Source: Croceibacterium_B sp963783195 (GTDB taxonomy: Bacteria; Pseudomonadota; Alphaproteobacteria; Sphingomonadales; Sphingomonadaceae). From it: a stretch of 64,000 nucleotides of DNA. A program made the translations under genes and the position numbers. Shown here piece after piece: positions 18,627 through 28,128 of this stretch. Under the pieces are notes generated by a model. That model had not been told where the DNA came from. It saw nothing but the letters and a program-made list of their open reading frames with translations, and searched no databases. The stretch covers positions 1,240,001 through 1,304,000 of the forward strand of contig CAWAMV010000004.1 in the NCBI GenBank assembly GCA_963783195.1. Direction: 5' to 3'. How positions within the stretch are numbered: the stretch's first letter is position 1; every line of letters starts with the position of its first letter.

Positions 18627-19754
18627 ATGACCGACCCGACCCGCGATCTTTTGCCCGAGGGGCTTGAGGACCGGCTGCCGCAGAGCGCGGCGGTCGCCTC
18701 GCGTATCGAGCGTGCAGCGCTCGAGACGATGGATGCCTGGGGCTACGACCGTGTGCGCCCGCCCTTGATCGAGTTCGAGACCTCGATGGCAACCCGGATG
18801 GACGGGGTCGCCACACGCAACATGTTCCGCTTCGTGGATCCCAGAAGCCTGCGCACGCTGGCCCTCAGGAGCGACATGACCGTGCAGGTCGGCCGCATCG
18901 CTGTGACCGGCCTTGCCGCCAGGCCGCGCCCGTTGCGCCTCAGCTATGCCGGCATGGTGGCGCGAATTACCGGCGACCAGCTCGACCCTCGGCGCGAGGC
19001 GCTGCAGGTCGGCGCGGAGCTGATCGGCAGCGACAGTGCCGCTGCAGCGGGCGAGATCGTCGAGCTGGCGGTGGCCACGCTCGAAGCGATGGGGGCGACA
19101 GGCATATCGGTCGATTTCACGCTGCCCGACCTCGTCGACACGCTGGCGGCAGAGGAATTTCCGCTCTCGGCTGACCAGATAGAGGCGGTTCGCCGCGAAC
19201 TCGATGCCAAGGACGCAGGCGCGCTGGTCGATGCAGGCGGCGTGGCCTACCTCCCGCTGCTCTACGCTGCCGGTCCGTTCGAGGAAGCGTTGGCCAAGCT
19301 TGCCGGAATCGACGCCAGCGGTGCGCTCGCAACCCGCATCGCGGGTCTGAAACATGTTGCCACGCGCGTGGCGGGTCGCGCCCGCGTCACGCTCGACCCG
19401 AGCGAGCGGCATGGCTTCGGCTACCAGTCTTGGATCGGCTTCACCATCTATGCCGAGGGCGTACGCGGCACACTGGGGCGCGGCGGCACCTATCGGATCG
19501 GCGGCAGCCCAAACGACAAACGGGGGGAGCCGGCAACCGGCTTCTCGCTCTATCCCGAGGACCTGATCGAGGCGGTCAAGGCCTCTGAGCCGAAGCGCGA
19601 AGCCGTGTTCCTTCCCCTCGGCCACGATGCGGCGGCAGCGGCTGCCCTGCGTGCCGGAGGCCGGCGCACGGTGGCGGCGCTGGGCGAGGATGACGATGCC
19701 GCAACCTTGGGCTGCACGCACGTGCTGAAGGATGGTAAGCCTGCTCCGCTATAG
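18627..19754 (+). CDS. hisZ: ATP phosphoribosyltransferase regulatory subunit
   Basis: This 375-residue protein is a catalytically inactive relative of histidyl-tRNA synthetase that partners short-form HisG in the first step of histidine synthesis. The class II synthetase fold is visible in LLPEGLEDRLPQSA, the YDRVRPPLIEFE motif 1 region and LRSDMTVQVGRIA (motif 2-like). RLSYAGMVAR replaces the usual FR..GEVFR, and GRGGTYRIG occupies the motif 3 region. HisZ and HisRS are easily confused; the short length without an anticodon-binding domain favours HisZ. No hisG is in the window. Confidence 0.85.
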   Translation: MTDPTRDLLPEGLEDRLPQSAAVASRIERAALETMDAWGYDRVRPPLIEFETSMATRMDGVATRNMFRFVDPRSLRTLALRSDMTVQVGRIAVTGLAARPRPLRLSYAGMVARITGDQLDPRREALQVGAELIGSDSAAAAGEIVELAVATLEAMGATGISVDFTLPDLVDTLAAEEFPLSADQIEAVRRELDAKDAGALVDAGGVAYLPLLYAAGPFEEALAKLAGIDASGALATRIAGLKHVATRVAGRARVTLDPSERHGFGYQSWIGFTIYAEGVRGTLGRGGTYRIGGSPNDKRGEPATGFSLYPEDLIEAVKASEPKREAVFLPLGHDAAAAAALRAGGRRTVAALGEDDDAATLGCTHVLKDGKPAPL

Positions 19755-19766
19755 GGGGAGGGAATC

Positions 19767-21290
19767 ATGGGGCTTTCGAAATTCCGGCTCGCCGCGGGCC
19801 TGCTGACGCTCGCTACCGCATCGGCAGTTTCGGCGCAGGAAGCCGATGCGCGCAAGCTGCTCGAACAGGCTGCCGACGCGATGGGCGGGTTCGACAAGCT
19901 GAAATCGCTCGACAACGTGGTGCTGACTGGTTTCGGCCAGCGCATCTATTACGATGGCGGCGGTAACTCCACAGCCGATCCCAATGCGCCGCCAAAATGG
20001 ATCGCGGTGGCCGACGCACAGCGGACCTTCGATCTCAAGCACGAGCGTGCGCTCAACCAGGAGCGCCGCAGCATGGAGTTCCCCTTCGCCGGGTTCTTCG
20101 GGCTCGACTTCAAGCGCAATGCCACGGTCCAGACCGGCGACGCGCTGCTCGACCACCCGCTGCCCGCATTGCTCGAGGCGCTTGACGATGAAACGAAGCT
20201 CGGCGCGGTCTCGATCGAGAACGGCGATGTCGTGGTCCAGTTCACGCCCGAGGGTGCGAAGAGCCCGGCGTGGATCGGTCTTGATGCGCGCACTCACCTG
20301 CCCAAGTTCTCGCGCTGGATCGCGCCGCAAGTGAACCTCGGTGACGTGACGACCACGGCCTGGTTTACCGGCTACCTGCCGTTCGAGGGCGTGCAACTGC
20401 CGATGGGCCTGCTGAACCGCATGGACTGGCGCGACCAGGTTTCGCTGATGTTCCAAGTCGGTTCCTATCGGGTCAATGCGCCCGGTGCGCAGCTTCCCGC
20501 CTTCCCCGCACCGGCCAGCCCGCCCGCACCTGCCGCGCCGGTGGCTACGGCGAAGAAGCTGGCCGACGGGGTGTGGGACGTGCGCACCGGCAACACTGGC
20601 GGCCCTGTGATGGAGTTCGCCGATCGGCTGGTCATGTTTGAGGCCTATGGCGGCGAGGCGCAGACGCTCGCCCGGATCGACGCGGCCAACAGGTTGGTGC
20701 CGGGCAAGCAGGTGGAGGCGGTGATCGTTACCCACCACCACTTCGACCACACCGGCGGCCTGCGCGCCGCACTCTCGCGCGGGCTGGAGGTCATCAGCCA
20801 TCGCGGCAACGAGCAGATCGTGCGTGAGATGGCCGCCCGCCCGGCGGTCTATTACCCCGACGCGTTGGCGAGGAATCCCCACGAGGTGAAATTCACGCCG
20901 GTCGACGAAATGCTCGTGCTGGAGGACAGGACCCGCCGCCTTGAAATCTACCACACCGTTGGCCACAGCCATATGGCCAACGGCGTCTTCGCCTACCTGC
21001 CCAAGGAACGCATCCTGATGGAAGGCGACTTCGGCGACGAGTCCTGGCAGCTCCACTTCTGGGGCGGGGCGCTCAAGGCCAACCTGAATCACTACGACCT
21101 CGCCCCGACCATCGACGTCTCGGTCCATGGCTCCGGCCCGCTGACGATCGAGCAGACGCTGGCCAATGACGCGAAACAGATCGCCGCAGCGCAGGAGTGG
21201 TGCCGTACGACCGAGGCGGGTGGGCGCTACGTGCTGGGCTGCCCGGTGCAGTATACGGCGGATGGGCCGGTGCCGCTGGAGCCGAGGTAG
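19767..21290 (+). CDS. Secreted metallo-beta-lactamase-fold hydrolase
   Basis: This 507-residue protein has a signal peptide (about residues 1-22, ending VSAQ), an N-terminal domain of unknown type (about 23-250), a Pro/Ala-rich linker (APASPPAPAAPVA) and a C-terminal metallo-beta-lactamase domain (about 265-490). The metal motif is THHHFDHTGGL (near 320), with a further histidine in HTVGHSHMANG and a late VHGSGP. The substrate is unknown; the fold includes hydrolases, thiolesterases and oxidoreductases. An AGGGGGAGGG sequence precedes the ATG. It starts 12 bases after hisZ, so it may be read through from it. Confidence 0.8.
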   Translation: MGLSKFRLAAGLLTLATASAVSAQEADARKLLEQAADAMGGFDKLKSLDNVVLTGFGQRIYYDGGGNSTADPNAPPKWIAVADAQRTFDLKHERALNQERRSMEFPFAGFFGLDFKRNATVQTGDALLDHPLPALLEALDDETKLGAVSIENGDVVVQFTPEGAKSPAWIGLDARTHLPKFSRWIAPQVNLGDVTTTAWFTGYLPFEGVQLPMGLLNRMDWRDQVSLMFQVGSYRVNAPGAQLPAFPAPASPPAPAAPVATAKKLADGVWDVRTGNTGGPVMEFADRLVMFEAYGGEAQTLARIDAANRLVPGKQVEAVIVTHHHFDHTGGLRAALSRGLEVISHRGNEQIVREMAARPAVYYPDALARNPHEVKFTPVDEMLVLEDRTRRLEIYHTVGHSHMANGVFAYLPKERILMEGDFGDESWQLHFWGGALKANLNHYDLAPTIDVSVHGSGPLTIEQTLANDAKQIAAAQEWCRTTEAGGRYVLGCPVQYTADGPVPLEPR

Positions 21291-21370
21291 GAGAGGGCGT
21301 GCTGACGTCAGCTTTTCGGAGCGAAGCCGTGGAAAGCGGAGTTGGGCCTGGTCAATAAAGGAGCGCAGCG

Positions 21371-22279
21371 TCAGCGCCGGCCTTCCCGTCCGCGAAAGTC
21401 CAGCTGTAGCCTCCGATTTCTTTGGTCGATGCGAAGCACGCCACCCTTGAAGGCCAGGCTACCGATATTCGCCTCGGGAGCGATCGAGGGATAGCGGATC
21501 TTCTCGATCGGGAGTCGGACACCCTGGGCCAGGATGGGCGCAGTTACTTCGACCTCGTACATCGGATACGCATTCGACACCGTGCGCGCCTTGCCGACTT
21601 CCACCGGCAGACCGGCGGCAACTTTTTTGCCGAACGCCTCTGGCACGATTATCCCCGACATCGTCTGGCCCGTGTCGAGGATTGCGGGCAGAGTGTCGCT
21701 GCCGATTGCAACCTGCAAGCGGATGAAACCCTCCTCGGTCAAATCATAGCTGAAGACGTCGGCACCATTCGGTTCGGGGAGGGCGCCTTCGTCTATCGCC
21801 AGCGCTCCGCGGGCGTAGTCGATCGTTAGGATGTGATCGGCGAATGCGGCCATTCCGAACACGCCATCGAACGCAAACCCGCGCCCTTTGAGATCCATCA
21901 CGTTGGCTTCGAGGCCTGTCTTCGAAAAGTCTCCGATCCCGATGGCAGCGATTGCCACCACCGGAACCCTGAAGTTGTTCTCCTCAGAGCCGTCGCCTTC
22001 GTCCTCGTAGCGGATCGGCGTCAGCCCGAGGGCATCTGCAACCGTCGTGTCAATGCGCAGCGGGCCAGGAGCGCCGGTGTCGACCACGAACTTGTACGGG
22101 CCCTTTCCGTTGATCGTCACCTCGACGATCGGAACTCCCCCGCGTCCCGGCTCGGTTTGCACTTCATGGTGTGTGGATATCGGCTGCAAGGGTGCCGCCA
22201 TTAGCGCGGCAGATGCGGCGCCCAGCAGGCAGGCGCTTGCGATGCAGGAAAATAGAGCGGATCTGATGATACATGCCAT
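21371..22279 (-). CDS. Retropepsin-like aspartyl protease family protein
   Basis: This 302-residue exported protein (signal peptide about residues 1-29) contains two retropepsin-like halves, each with an Asp-Thr-Gly: VVDTGAPGP (near 68) and ILDTGQTMSG (near 203). VPIVEVTINGKGPYKFVVDTG is typical of the bacterial aspartyl-protease family (PF13650/PF13975). Such a tandem could form an intramolecular active site with one Asp from each half. The start at 22279 was chosen for the AAGGAG sequence just upstream. It is divergent from the sensor kinase gene, with about 150 bases between. Confidence 0.8.
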   Translation of the reverse strand: MACIIRSALFSCIASACLLGAASAALMAAPLQPISTHHEVQTEPGRGGVPIVEVTINGKGPYKFVVDTGAPGPLRIDTTVADALGLTPIRYEDEGDGSEENNFRVPVVAIAAIGIGDFSKTGLEANVMDLKGRGFAFDGVFGMAAFADHILTIDYARGALAIDEGALPEPNGADVFSYDLTEEGFIRLQVAIGSDTLPAILDTGQTMSGIIVPEAFGKKVAAGLPVEVGKARTVSNAYPMYEVEVTAPILAQGVRLPIEKIRYPSIAPEANIGSLAFKGGVLRIDQRNRRLQLDFRGREGRR

Positions 22280-22433
22280 GTCGGGTCTCCTTGTTGCGCC
22301 GTTTCGCTGCACGAGGTGCCCCGCCGCGTCGCTGCCGCTGCGACGCAGAGATCAAGCTGCGACGAACATTCGCCGGCGCGACGAAAAATCGACGAGGCCA
22401 GAAGCAATCGAGCCGGCGATGTCGTAGAAGCGG

Positions 22434-23555
22434 ATGAGCATGGACGCGTCCGCCACCTCTCGCCGAGCAACCCCCTCCGGAGCGGCCTGGCTGATTGCCG
22501 GCATCTGGCTGCTGGCGTTCGCCGGCATGTGCTTCTCGGTACTTCTCGCTACGTCCGAGGTGCCGGTGCAAGGCTTTACCCGCGCACTTCTCATGGCGAT
22601 CACCGGTGCTCTTCTGTCAGCGATAATCTGGAAGGTTGGCTCGCGCCGCCGCCACGGCACGATGGGCCGGTTCGTATTCTTCGGCGTGGCAATCCTCATT
22701 GCAACCGCTGTCCAGGTGGCGCTCGACCTCTGGGCTGCTGAGCTGATCCGAGTGGTGGGAGGTTTTCCCGAGCCCGTCCGCAGGATCATTTCGGATAATC
22801 CAGTCCGGACGATGCTGATGAATTTGCTCGTCAGCTCCAATATCTTCGTGTTCGCGACTGCTCATGCCTTCTTCGGAATGGCTGCGGTGGCGCTGAGCGC
22901 CGCTGTCGATTCCCGCGAACGAGACCGAATGCTCGCCGAAGCGAGGGCGGCCACCTCGATGGCGCAGCTCGACGCCCTTCGCTATCAGCTGAACCCGCAC
23001 TTCCTGTTCAACACCCTCAACGCCTTGCAATCGCTGGTTGAAAGCGGACGGGCAGCGGACGCCGGTGCCATGATCGACCGTTTGTCGGATTTCCTGCGGT
23101 CGACGCTTGCAGGAGGGACGGCAGGGATGAGCACACTCGAGGATGAATTGGCAACGGTCCAGGATTACCTCGCCATCGAGGCCGTGCGCTTCGGTGAGCG
23201 CCTGACCGTGCGGTTCGATTGCCCTGCCGAGGTGCGAGACGCGCTGGTCCCGACTTTCATGCTGCAGCCGCTGGTCGAGAACGCGCTGAAACACGGCGTC
23301 GCGCCGGCACTCGTGCCGGTGGAGGTGGAGATCGGCGCGCGCCTGGAGCGAGGCGACCTCCTTTTATGGGTCAAGAACGATCTCCACCCATCCACTGATC
23401 TTATCCGGACTCGGGGTGCGGGAGTTGGTCTGCGCAACACCAGAGAACGGCTGAGCCTGGCTTATGGAGGGGCCGCCGAGCTGACGACGGAAACGGGCGA
23501 GGGGACGTTCTGCGCAGCGATCAGGATGCCGCTCCGCATGCCGGCCGCGGCATGA
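22434..23555 (+). CDS. LytS-type sensor histidine kinase
   Basis: This 373-residue membrane sensor has four predicted membrane segments (about residues 15-140), a short helical linker, a His_kinase domain (PF06580) with the phospho-acceptor histidine in LRYQLNPHFLFNTLNAL (near 188), and an ATPase domain with LVENALKHG and GAGVGLRNTRERL. It probably phosphorylates the LytTR regulator encoded immediately downstream, whose start overlaps its stop by ATGA. A second in-frame ATG lies at 22440. The signal is not evident; there is no periplasmic sensor domain of note. Confidence 0.9.
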   Translation: MSMDASATSRRATPSGAAWLIAGIWLLAFAGMCFSVLLATSEVPVQGFTRALLMAITGALLSAIIWKVGSRRRHGTMGRFVFFGVAILIATAVQVALDLWAAELIRVVGGFPEPVRRIISDNPVRTMLMNLLVSSNIFVFATAHAFFGMAAVALSAAVDSRERDRMLAEARAATSMAQLDALRYQLNPHFLFNTLNALQSLVESGRAADAGAMIDRLSDFLRSTLAGGTAGMSTLEDELATVQDYLAIEAVRFGERLTVRFDCPAEVRDALVPTFMLQPLVENALKHGVAPALVPVEVEIGARLERGDLLLWVKNDLHPSTDLIRTRGAGVGLRNTRERLSLAYGGAAELTTETGEGTFCAAIRMPLRMPAAA

Positions 23556-24295
23556 GCCCGAGGCTCCGCATCCTCGTCGCGGATGACGAGCCGCTCGCAC
23601 TCGAACGGCTGTTGTTCGCCTTCCGCGACGTACCGGACACGGAGATCGTCGGAACGGCGATGAACGGGATCGAGGCTGCCGCTCTGATTACAGACCTCAA
23701 GCCCGACGTGGCGGTGCTCGACATCGAGATGCCCGGCCGCACCGGACTGGGTGTGGCCGCGGACCTCCCGCCCGAAGAGCGGCCAGAGATCATCTTCCTT
23801 ACCGCATTTGATCAGCACGCCATCGACGCCTTCGCGGTAGAGGCGAGCGACTATATCCTGAAACCTCTCCGGATCGATCGACTACGGCAGGCGATCGAGC
23901 GGGCGCGGCGGAGACGGGCTGGCAGGACCCCCGCGACGCCAGAAGCGGGGGCGCGCGATGAAAGCGACTGTTTCTGGGTTCCTGGACATCAAGGCGTGGT
24001 GCGGGTCGACTTTGCCCACGTTGACTGGATCGAAGCCGCCAAGGACTACGTCCTGCTGCATACGAAGATGCGCAGCTATCTGCTACGTGCCACCATGAAC
24101 GCGATCGAGGCACGAAGCGGTGCGGAGTTCGTCCGCGTCCACCGCTCCGCTTTCGTCCGACCGGGCGCCGTGAAGGCGCTTGCCACCGGTCCGTCGGGGA
24201 CCACGGTCCTGATCCTTCGCGATGACGTGGGGGTGCCGGTTGGTCCCACCTACTCGCGCGAGGTGGAGCAGCGCTTCGGCCTTCTTGCCGGCTAG
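23552..24295 (+). CDS. LytTR-family response regulator
   Basis: This 247-residue protein has a canonical receiver domain (VADDEPLALERL, phospho-acceptor Asp in AVLDIEMPGRTGL near 57, Thr in FLTAFDQHA, Lys in YILKPLRI) and a C-terminal LytTR DNA-binding domain (about 145-245: VDWIEAAKDYVLLHT, FVRVHRSAFVRPGAV). It should act as the transcription factor of the pair formed with the upstream LytS-type kinase. Targets are unknown. The overlapping start (ATGA, 23552-23555) indicates translational coupling. Confidence 0.92.
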   Translation: MSPRLRILVADDEPLALERLLFAFRDVPDTEIVGTAMNGIEAAALITDLKPDVAVLDIEMPGRTGLGVAADLPPEERPEIIFLTAFDQHAIDAFAVEASDYILKPLRIDRLRQAIERARRRRAGRTPATPEAGARDESDCFWVPGHQGVVRVDFAHVDWIEAAKDYVLLHTKMRSYLLRATMNAIEARSGAEFVRVHRSAFVRPGAVKALATGPSGTTVLILRDDVGVPVGPTYSREVEQRFGLLAG

Positions 24296-24359
24296 GACGC
24301 CGGGTCGGGAATTCTCCGGTAACCAGATTTCCGGAACGCGGGAATCCGCCCACGGCTCT

Positions 24360-24376
24360 GCGACCGGCTTGGTCGC
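24360..24376. terminator. Small hairpin between convergent genes
   Basis: GCGACC (24360-24365) and GGTCGC (24371-24376) form a perfect 6-bp stem with a GGCTT loop in the 114-base gap between the LytTR regulator and the convergent L,D-transpeptidase. There is no T-run. It is the only fold I noticed in this gap. Confidence 0.3.
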
Positions 24377-24409
24377 CCATGAGTATCTCCAATCTTCCCG
24401 GAGTCGCTC

Positions 24410-26005
24410 TTATGGTCCTATGTCGCTGATGTGCGTCTGGACCTTGGTCGGCTGGCGCGGTTCGTAGCCGAGCGCTTCAGCAACCCGGTCGTCCCAGCCG
24501 TACGCATCCGTGCGGAACCGGACCTTGCCCGCTGGATCGACAAAAGCAGTTTCATAAAGCAGACGAACCGGGATGTTCTGCGGGAGGTTCACGAACGTCT
24601 CGTCGTCGCCTGCGCGGGCCTTGCTGAATTCCGAATATATCCCGACGTCTTTGGCCAGCATACGCGCAAATTCCGGCGCGTGGTTTACCCTGACGCAGCC
24701 GTGGCTCAAGTGACGCTGATTGCGATCAAACAGCTGCTTTGCCGCTGTGTCGTGAAGGTAAATGGCGTAGTCGTCCTTGAGATCGAACTTGACCACTCCG
24801 AGCGCGTTGTCGGGGCCAGGCAGCTGAACCACCCAGCCGTCCCGCCGGACCATGTTGTGCCGTTGCAGATAACCCGCGCCCTTGGGCTGAATTTCCTCTC
24901 GCTCGATTGATCGCGGCACGGTCCACGTGGGATTGGCGACCAGGCGATACATCGGCGCCGCGAGCTGGGGGGTCTCCCAACCCTGTTGTCCGACAATAAC
25001 CTTGCGGCGATCGCGCCGTTTGCCGTCGCGATAGTATTCGAGCATGGCAGCAGCTGTGTTCACGTCGATGCGGGTAGCCGGGCGGTCCCGCTCGAGCCAT
25101 CGCCGCCGCTCAAGGTTGACCGCGAGAACGCGCGCCCGCTCCGCTGCTCCGGTGTTTAGCACCTGCAGTGTATCGGGACCGACGACCCCATCGTCGGCGA
25201 TTCCGAAGTCCTGCTGCAAATGTTTGACCGCTTGCGCCATTCGGGTGGTGTAGGTCGGCGCTCCGTCATCACCAGTCCTGACCCCGCGTGAGCCTCCCTC
25301 GAGATAGCCGTTGGCGCGGAGAACTTGCGCGATCTGCGGCACGCGTGGATCACGCTCGCCTTCATGGATGAGATCGCCCTCCGCGATGCTCTTGCTCTTC
25401 CCCTCCGCGGCGCGCTTCGCGTTCTGGAGATAAGCTTTAGAAAGAGCCTGATATTCCGGATCCGAGGGAGCCAATCCTTCGATCCATTCATCGGCTCTGG
25501 ATTGCGACAGGGCATTGCTCAACCCTTCGACCGGATCGACCGATGGCCGCGGCAAAGTGTAGATCGAAAAAAGCTTGTCGGGATCGGTTTTGCCATCCGC
25601 GAGGTCGTCGGCCAAGCGGAGGACAGCCAGCGTCAGCGCAGCCTCTCGTTCAGCCGGATCACCCGCTTGGGTTATCGGGCGAACATAATCGTCGGGGTTC
25701 AATCCGTGCCGGCCCGCCCCGCGCAGCACCTGGACCACGCCCGGCGCGGTATCCGAGGTCCACGCCGGCTTCCAGTTGCGGTGCTCGTAGAATTGCCTCA
25801 CTCGATCATCGGAGACTGCGTTCTTGAGGCTTGCCTCGGTCACAGCGCCCGGGTTCACCAGCGTCCGGGACGCGCCCTGCTCAATACCTTGAGCGCCATT
25901 TCCCCCGTCAACAGCGGCAGCCTCCGCGCTATCTCCCCCCGCCGCGCCGCAAGCCGCCAGTGTGGCGAGCACAACGGCAGAGCCGAATGTCGATATCGTC
26001 TTCAA
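24410..26005 (-). CDS. L,D-transpeptidase (YcbB/LdtD type), lipoprotein
   Basis: This 531-residue enzyme would form 3-3 crosslinks in peptidoglycan or attach proteins to it. A lipoprotein signal (MKTISTFGSAVVLATLAAC) is followed by an Asp/Glu-rich linker, a long helical YcbB scaffold domain, a peptidoglycan-binding segment (about 245-290) and a YkuD catalytic domain with the HLSHGCVRV motif containing the active Cys (near residue 438). The start was placed at TTG 26005, which has GAGAGA about seven bases upstream and gives a compact lipobox; an alternative TTG lies 42 bases upstream. It is divergent from the serine hydrolase gene. Confidence 0.88.
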   Translation of the reverse strand: MKTISTFGSAVVLATLAACGAAGGDSAEAAAVDGGNGAQGIEQGASRTLVNPGAVTEASLKNAVSDDRVRQFYEHRNWKPAWTSDTAPGVVQVLRGAGRHGLNPDDYVRPITQAGDPAEREAALTLAVLRLADDLADGKTDPDKLFSIYTLPRPSVDPVEGLSNALSQSRADEWIEGLAPSDPEYQALSKAYLQNAKRAAEGKSKSIAEGDLIHEGERDPRVPQIAQVLRANGYLEGGSRGVRTGDDGAPTYTTRMAQAVKHLQQDFGIADDGVVGPDTLQVLNTGAAERARVLAVNLERRRWLERDRPATRIDVNTAAAMLEYYRDGKRRDRRKVIVGQQGWETPQLAAPMYRLVANPTWTVPRSIEREEIQPKGAGYLQRHNMVRRDGWVVQLPGPDNALGVVKFDLKDDYAIYLHDTAAKQLFDRNQRHLSHGCVRVNHAPEFARMLAKDVGIYSEFSKARAGDDETFVNLPQNIPVRLLYETAFVDPAGKVRFRTDAYGWDDRVAEALGYEPRQPTKVQTHISDIGP

Positions 26006-26300
26006 ATCTATTCTCTCATGTCTGCGAAAAACAAAAGGTCTCTGCAACTCAACGGGTTGAAGCCGCGAAGTGTCCGAAGATGTTGTTAACCCGTGCGGGC
26101 CGGTAGGGTGGGTGAGCCGGAGCTACTGCACGCCGCTAGTGGACTCTGATGCGCCCTCTGCCGTTCACCCGTGCAACAGGATGACCTTCAGAAACCCCAC
26201 TTTGTGGGACGCTTCTCCCCTCGCTGTCTTGCGAATGCCGGAACATTCAGACCGGGACGGGGGTAGAGAATATGGAACGCGGACGCTTCCACTCATCCTA

Positions 26301-27533
26301 GTGCACGAAACAAACCGACGCCTTTTCTTGAAGTTACCTCGCCCCTTCGACCGACAGACCTCCGCCGTCCGTTATAGCGGCGGTTCGGCAAGGCCGTGGG
26401 CTCCGGCCGCGGCCATCCTGATCCTGCTCGGCGGATGTTCCCAGGCCAATCGCTCGAGCGAGCAAATGCTGCGACAAGTGATCGACGGTCGCGGCAATCC
26501 GGCCACCGCTGACTCTGCTTCGAAGAATGCTCTCGAGAGACAGCAGGCTCCGGCAAAAGCTCCCCCGGTTGCCAGTCCTCGAGCAGCAAAGAGCAATGCC
26601 GAAAAAGAGCTCGACCAATCGCTCCAACGTCTTGGCGAGAGACTGCCCGGCGATCTCGGCATCGCCGTTCGTGATCTCGACAGCGGATGGACGGCCGAGT
26701 TCAACGGCGAGACCTATTTTCCCCAACAGAGCGTGAGCAAGCTCTGGGTGGCGCTTGCCGTGCTCGACCAGGTGGACCGCGGAAAGCTGGACCTCTCCAA
26801 AAAGGTCACCCTGCACCGCGACGACCTGGCGGTGTTCTTCCAGCCGATACGATCGCGCATCCTGCGCAACGACGGCTACACGACGACGCTGGAAGACCTG
26901 CTGGAGCGCGCGATCATGCACAGCGACAACACGGCCAACGACTTTCTCCTGCAGCGCGTCGGGGGCCCGGATGTGATTCGTGCGGTCCTGGCCCGGAAGG
27001 GGCTCGGCGGCATCCGGTTCGGGCCGGGAGAAAAGGTACTCCAGAGCAGAACCGCCGGACTGAAATGGAAGCCCGAATACTCGATTGGCCCGGCTTTCGT
27101 GAACGCGCGTGCCGAACTGCCTCTTGAGCGGCGCCGGACTGCCTTCCAAAACTACCTGGCCGACCCGATCGACGGGGCCACGCCGACCGGGATCACCCAT
27201 GCACTGGCAATGCTCAAGAAGGGGAAACTGCTGTCTCCTTCATCGACCGAGCACTTGCTTCACCTGATGGCGAAGGCGTCCAGCGGGCCGCGACGGCTGA
27301 GCGGAGGCGTTCCACCAAGCTGGTCGATCGGGCACAAGACGGGCACAGGGCAAATTCTCGAGGGTACCGAGGCAGGGTACAACGATGTGGGTATCGTCAC
27401 CGCACCCGATGGGCGAAGCTACTCCGTTGCGGTTCTGATCGGCCGGACCAAGCGTCCCCTGCCCGAGCGAATGCGACTGATGCAGGACACGGTGCGCGCC
27501 GTCGTGAGCTACCACGACAACCAGCCGGATTGA
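26301..27533 (+). CDS. Class A beta-lactamase-like serine hydrolase, lipoprotein
   Basis: This ~410-residue protein of the penicillin-recognising superfamily has a lipobox (ILILLGGC) and a linker before the catalytic domain. The three active-site motifs are present: SVSK (QQSVSKLW), SDN (MHSDNTANDF) and KTG (GHKTGTGQ). The omega-loop that in class A enzymes carries Glu166 and Asn170 (WEPELN) seems to read KWKPEYS here, so the deacylating glutamate may be missing. A penicillin-binding or weak beta-lactamase role is then possible. The start is uncertain (GTG 26301; an upstream ATG at 26235 is in frame). The neighbouring L,D-transpeptidase suggests a cell-wall context. Confidence 0.72.
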   Translation: MHETNRRLFLKLPRPFDRQTSAVRYSGGSARPWAPAAAILILLGGCSQANRSSEQMLRQVIDGRGNPATADSASKNALERQQAPAKAPPVASPRAAKSNAEKELDQSLQRLGERLPGDLGIAVRDLDSGWTAEFNGETYFPQQSVSKLWVALAVLDQVDRGKLDLSKKVTLHRDDLAVFFQPIRSRILRNDGYTTTLEDLLERAIMHSDNTANDFLLQRVGGPDVIRAVLARKGLGGIRFGPGEKVLQSRTAGLKWKPEYSIGPAFVNARAELPLERRRTAFQNYLADPIDGATPTGITHALAMLKKGKLLSPSSTEHLLHLMAKASSGPRRLSGGVPPSWSIGHKTGTGQILEGTEAGYNDVGIVTAPDGRSYSVAVLIGRTKRPLPERMRLMQDTVRAVVSYHDNQPD

Positions 27534-27766
27534 CCAGAGGAGCCGGTCGCCATCAACTCCTCTCCCGAAGCTATACGCATGGTGGCAACAGCGTTGGGTT
27601 GGACAAGTGGCGGGACGGGGGGCTTGAAGCCTGCGCTGCACCAGCAGGAGCGGCCGCTATTCTGGGGAAGAAGTGTCGCCGCTGGCGGTCCCAATCCATC
27701 GGAATCGTAACGGGAGCAATTGCATCCCTCAGTCGTAGGGCTCCTCAAGGAAGCGTTTGATCGGCC

Positions 27767-28093
27767 ATGCACCTCGCTGACATCTACCACCGTCTGATCG
27801 TCTGGATCGGTGATGGCACCGGAGCCTCGGATTCGTTGCTGCACGTCCATGCGGGGATGTTCGTGCTCCTGGTGGCGCGGGTCGTGACGCGCCGCTCGCT
27901 GGCGACTCCGATTCCTTTCGCTGTCGTCTGTGTCGCAGAGTTTGCCAATGAGATCTTCGATCGAGTGCACAATGGCACATGGCTTTGGCAAGACACCGCT
28001 CTCGATGTCCTGAACACTCTCTTCTGGCCCTTCGTTCTAATGGTCGGCCTGAGGATCAGGCGCGCACGGGACAGCAAAAGGGCGCGCGTATAG
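27767..28093 (+). CDS. Small membrane protein of unknown function
   Basis: This 108-residue protein has about three hydrophobic segments (roughly residues 24-40, 45-60 and 76-96), with a basic C-terminal tail (RIRRARDSKRARV) that should stay in the cytoplasm. LLHVHAGMFVLLVARVV and the final LDVLNTLFWPFVLMVGLRI look like membrane helices, loosely recalling VanZ-like proteins; I do not recognise a defined family. It lies alone, about 230 bases after the serine hydrolase gene. Confidence 0.6.
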   Translation: MHLADIYHRLIVWIGDGTGASDSLLHVHAGMFVLLVARVVTRRSLATPIPFAVVCVAEFANEIFDRVHNGTWLWQDTALDVLNTLFWPFVLMVGLRIRRARDSKRARV

Positions 28094-28128
28094 CAAGCGC
28101 GTTTCTTGCTGGCGGGTTGAGGGCAAGC

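Noticed and set aside
21301..21312. Perfect palindrome GCTGACGTCAGC after the metallo-beta-lactamase-fold gene as a terminator
   Set aside because: Only a four-base stem is possible once a loop is left, and the T-run after it is short; it may be a chance palindrome.
27534..27766. Short open frame around 27560-27708 as a gene
   Set aside because: It has no convincing start or ribosome-binding site and no recognisable similarity.
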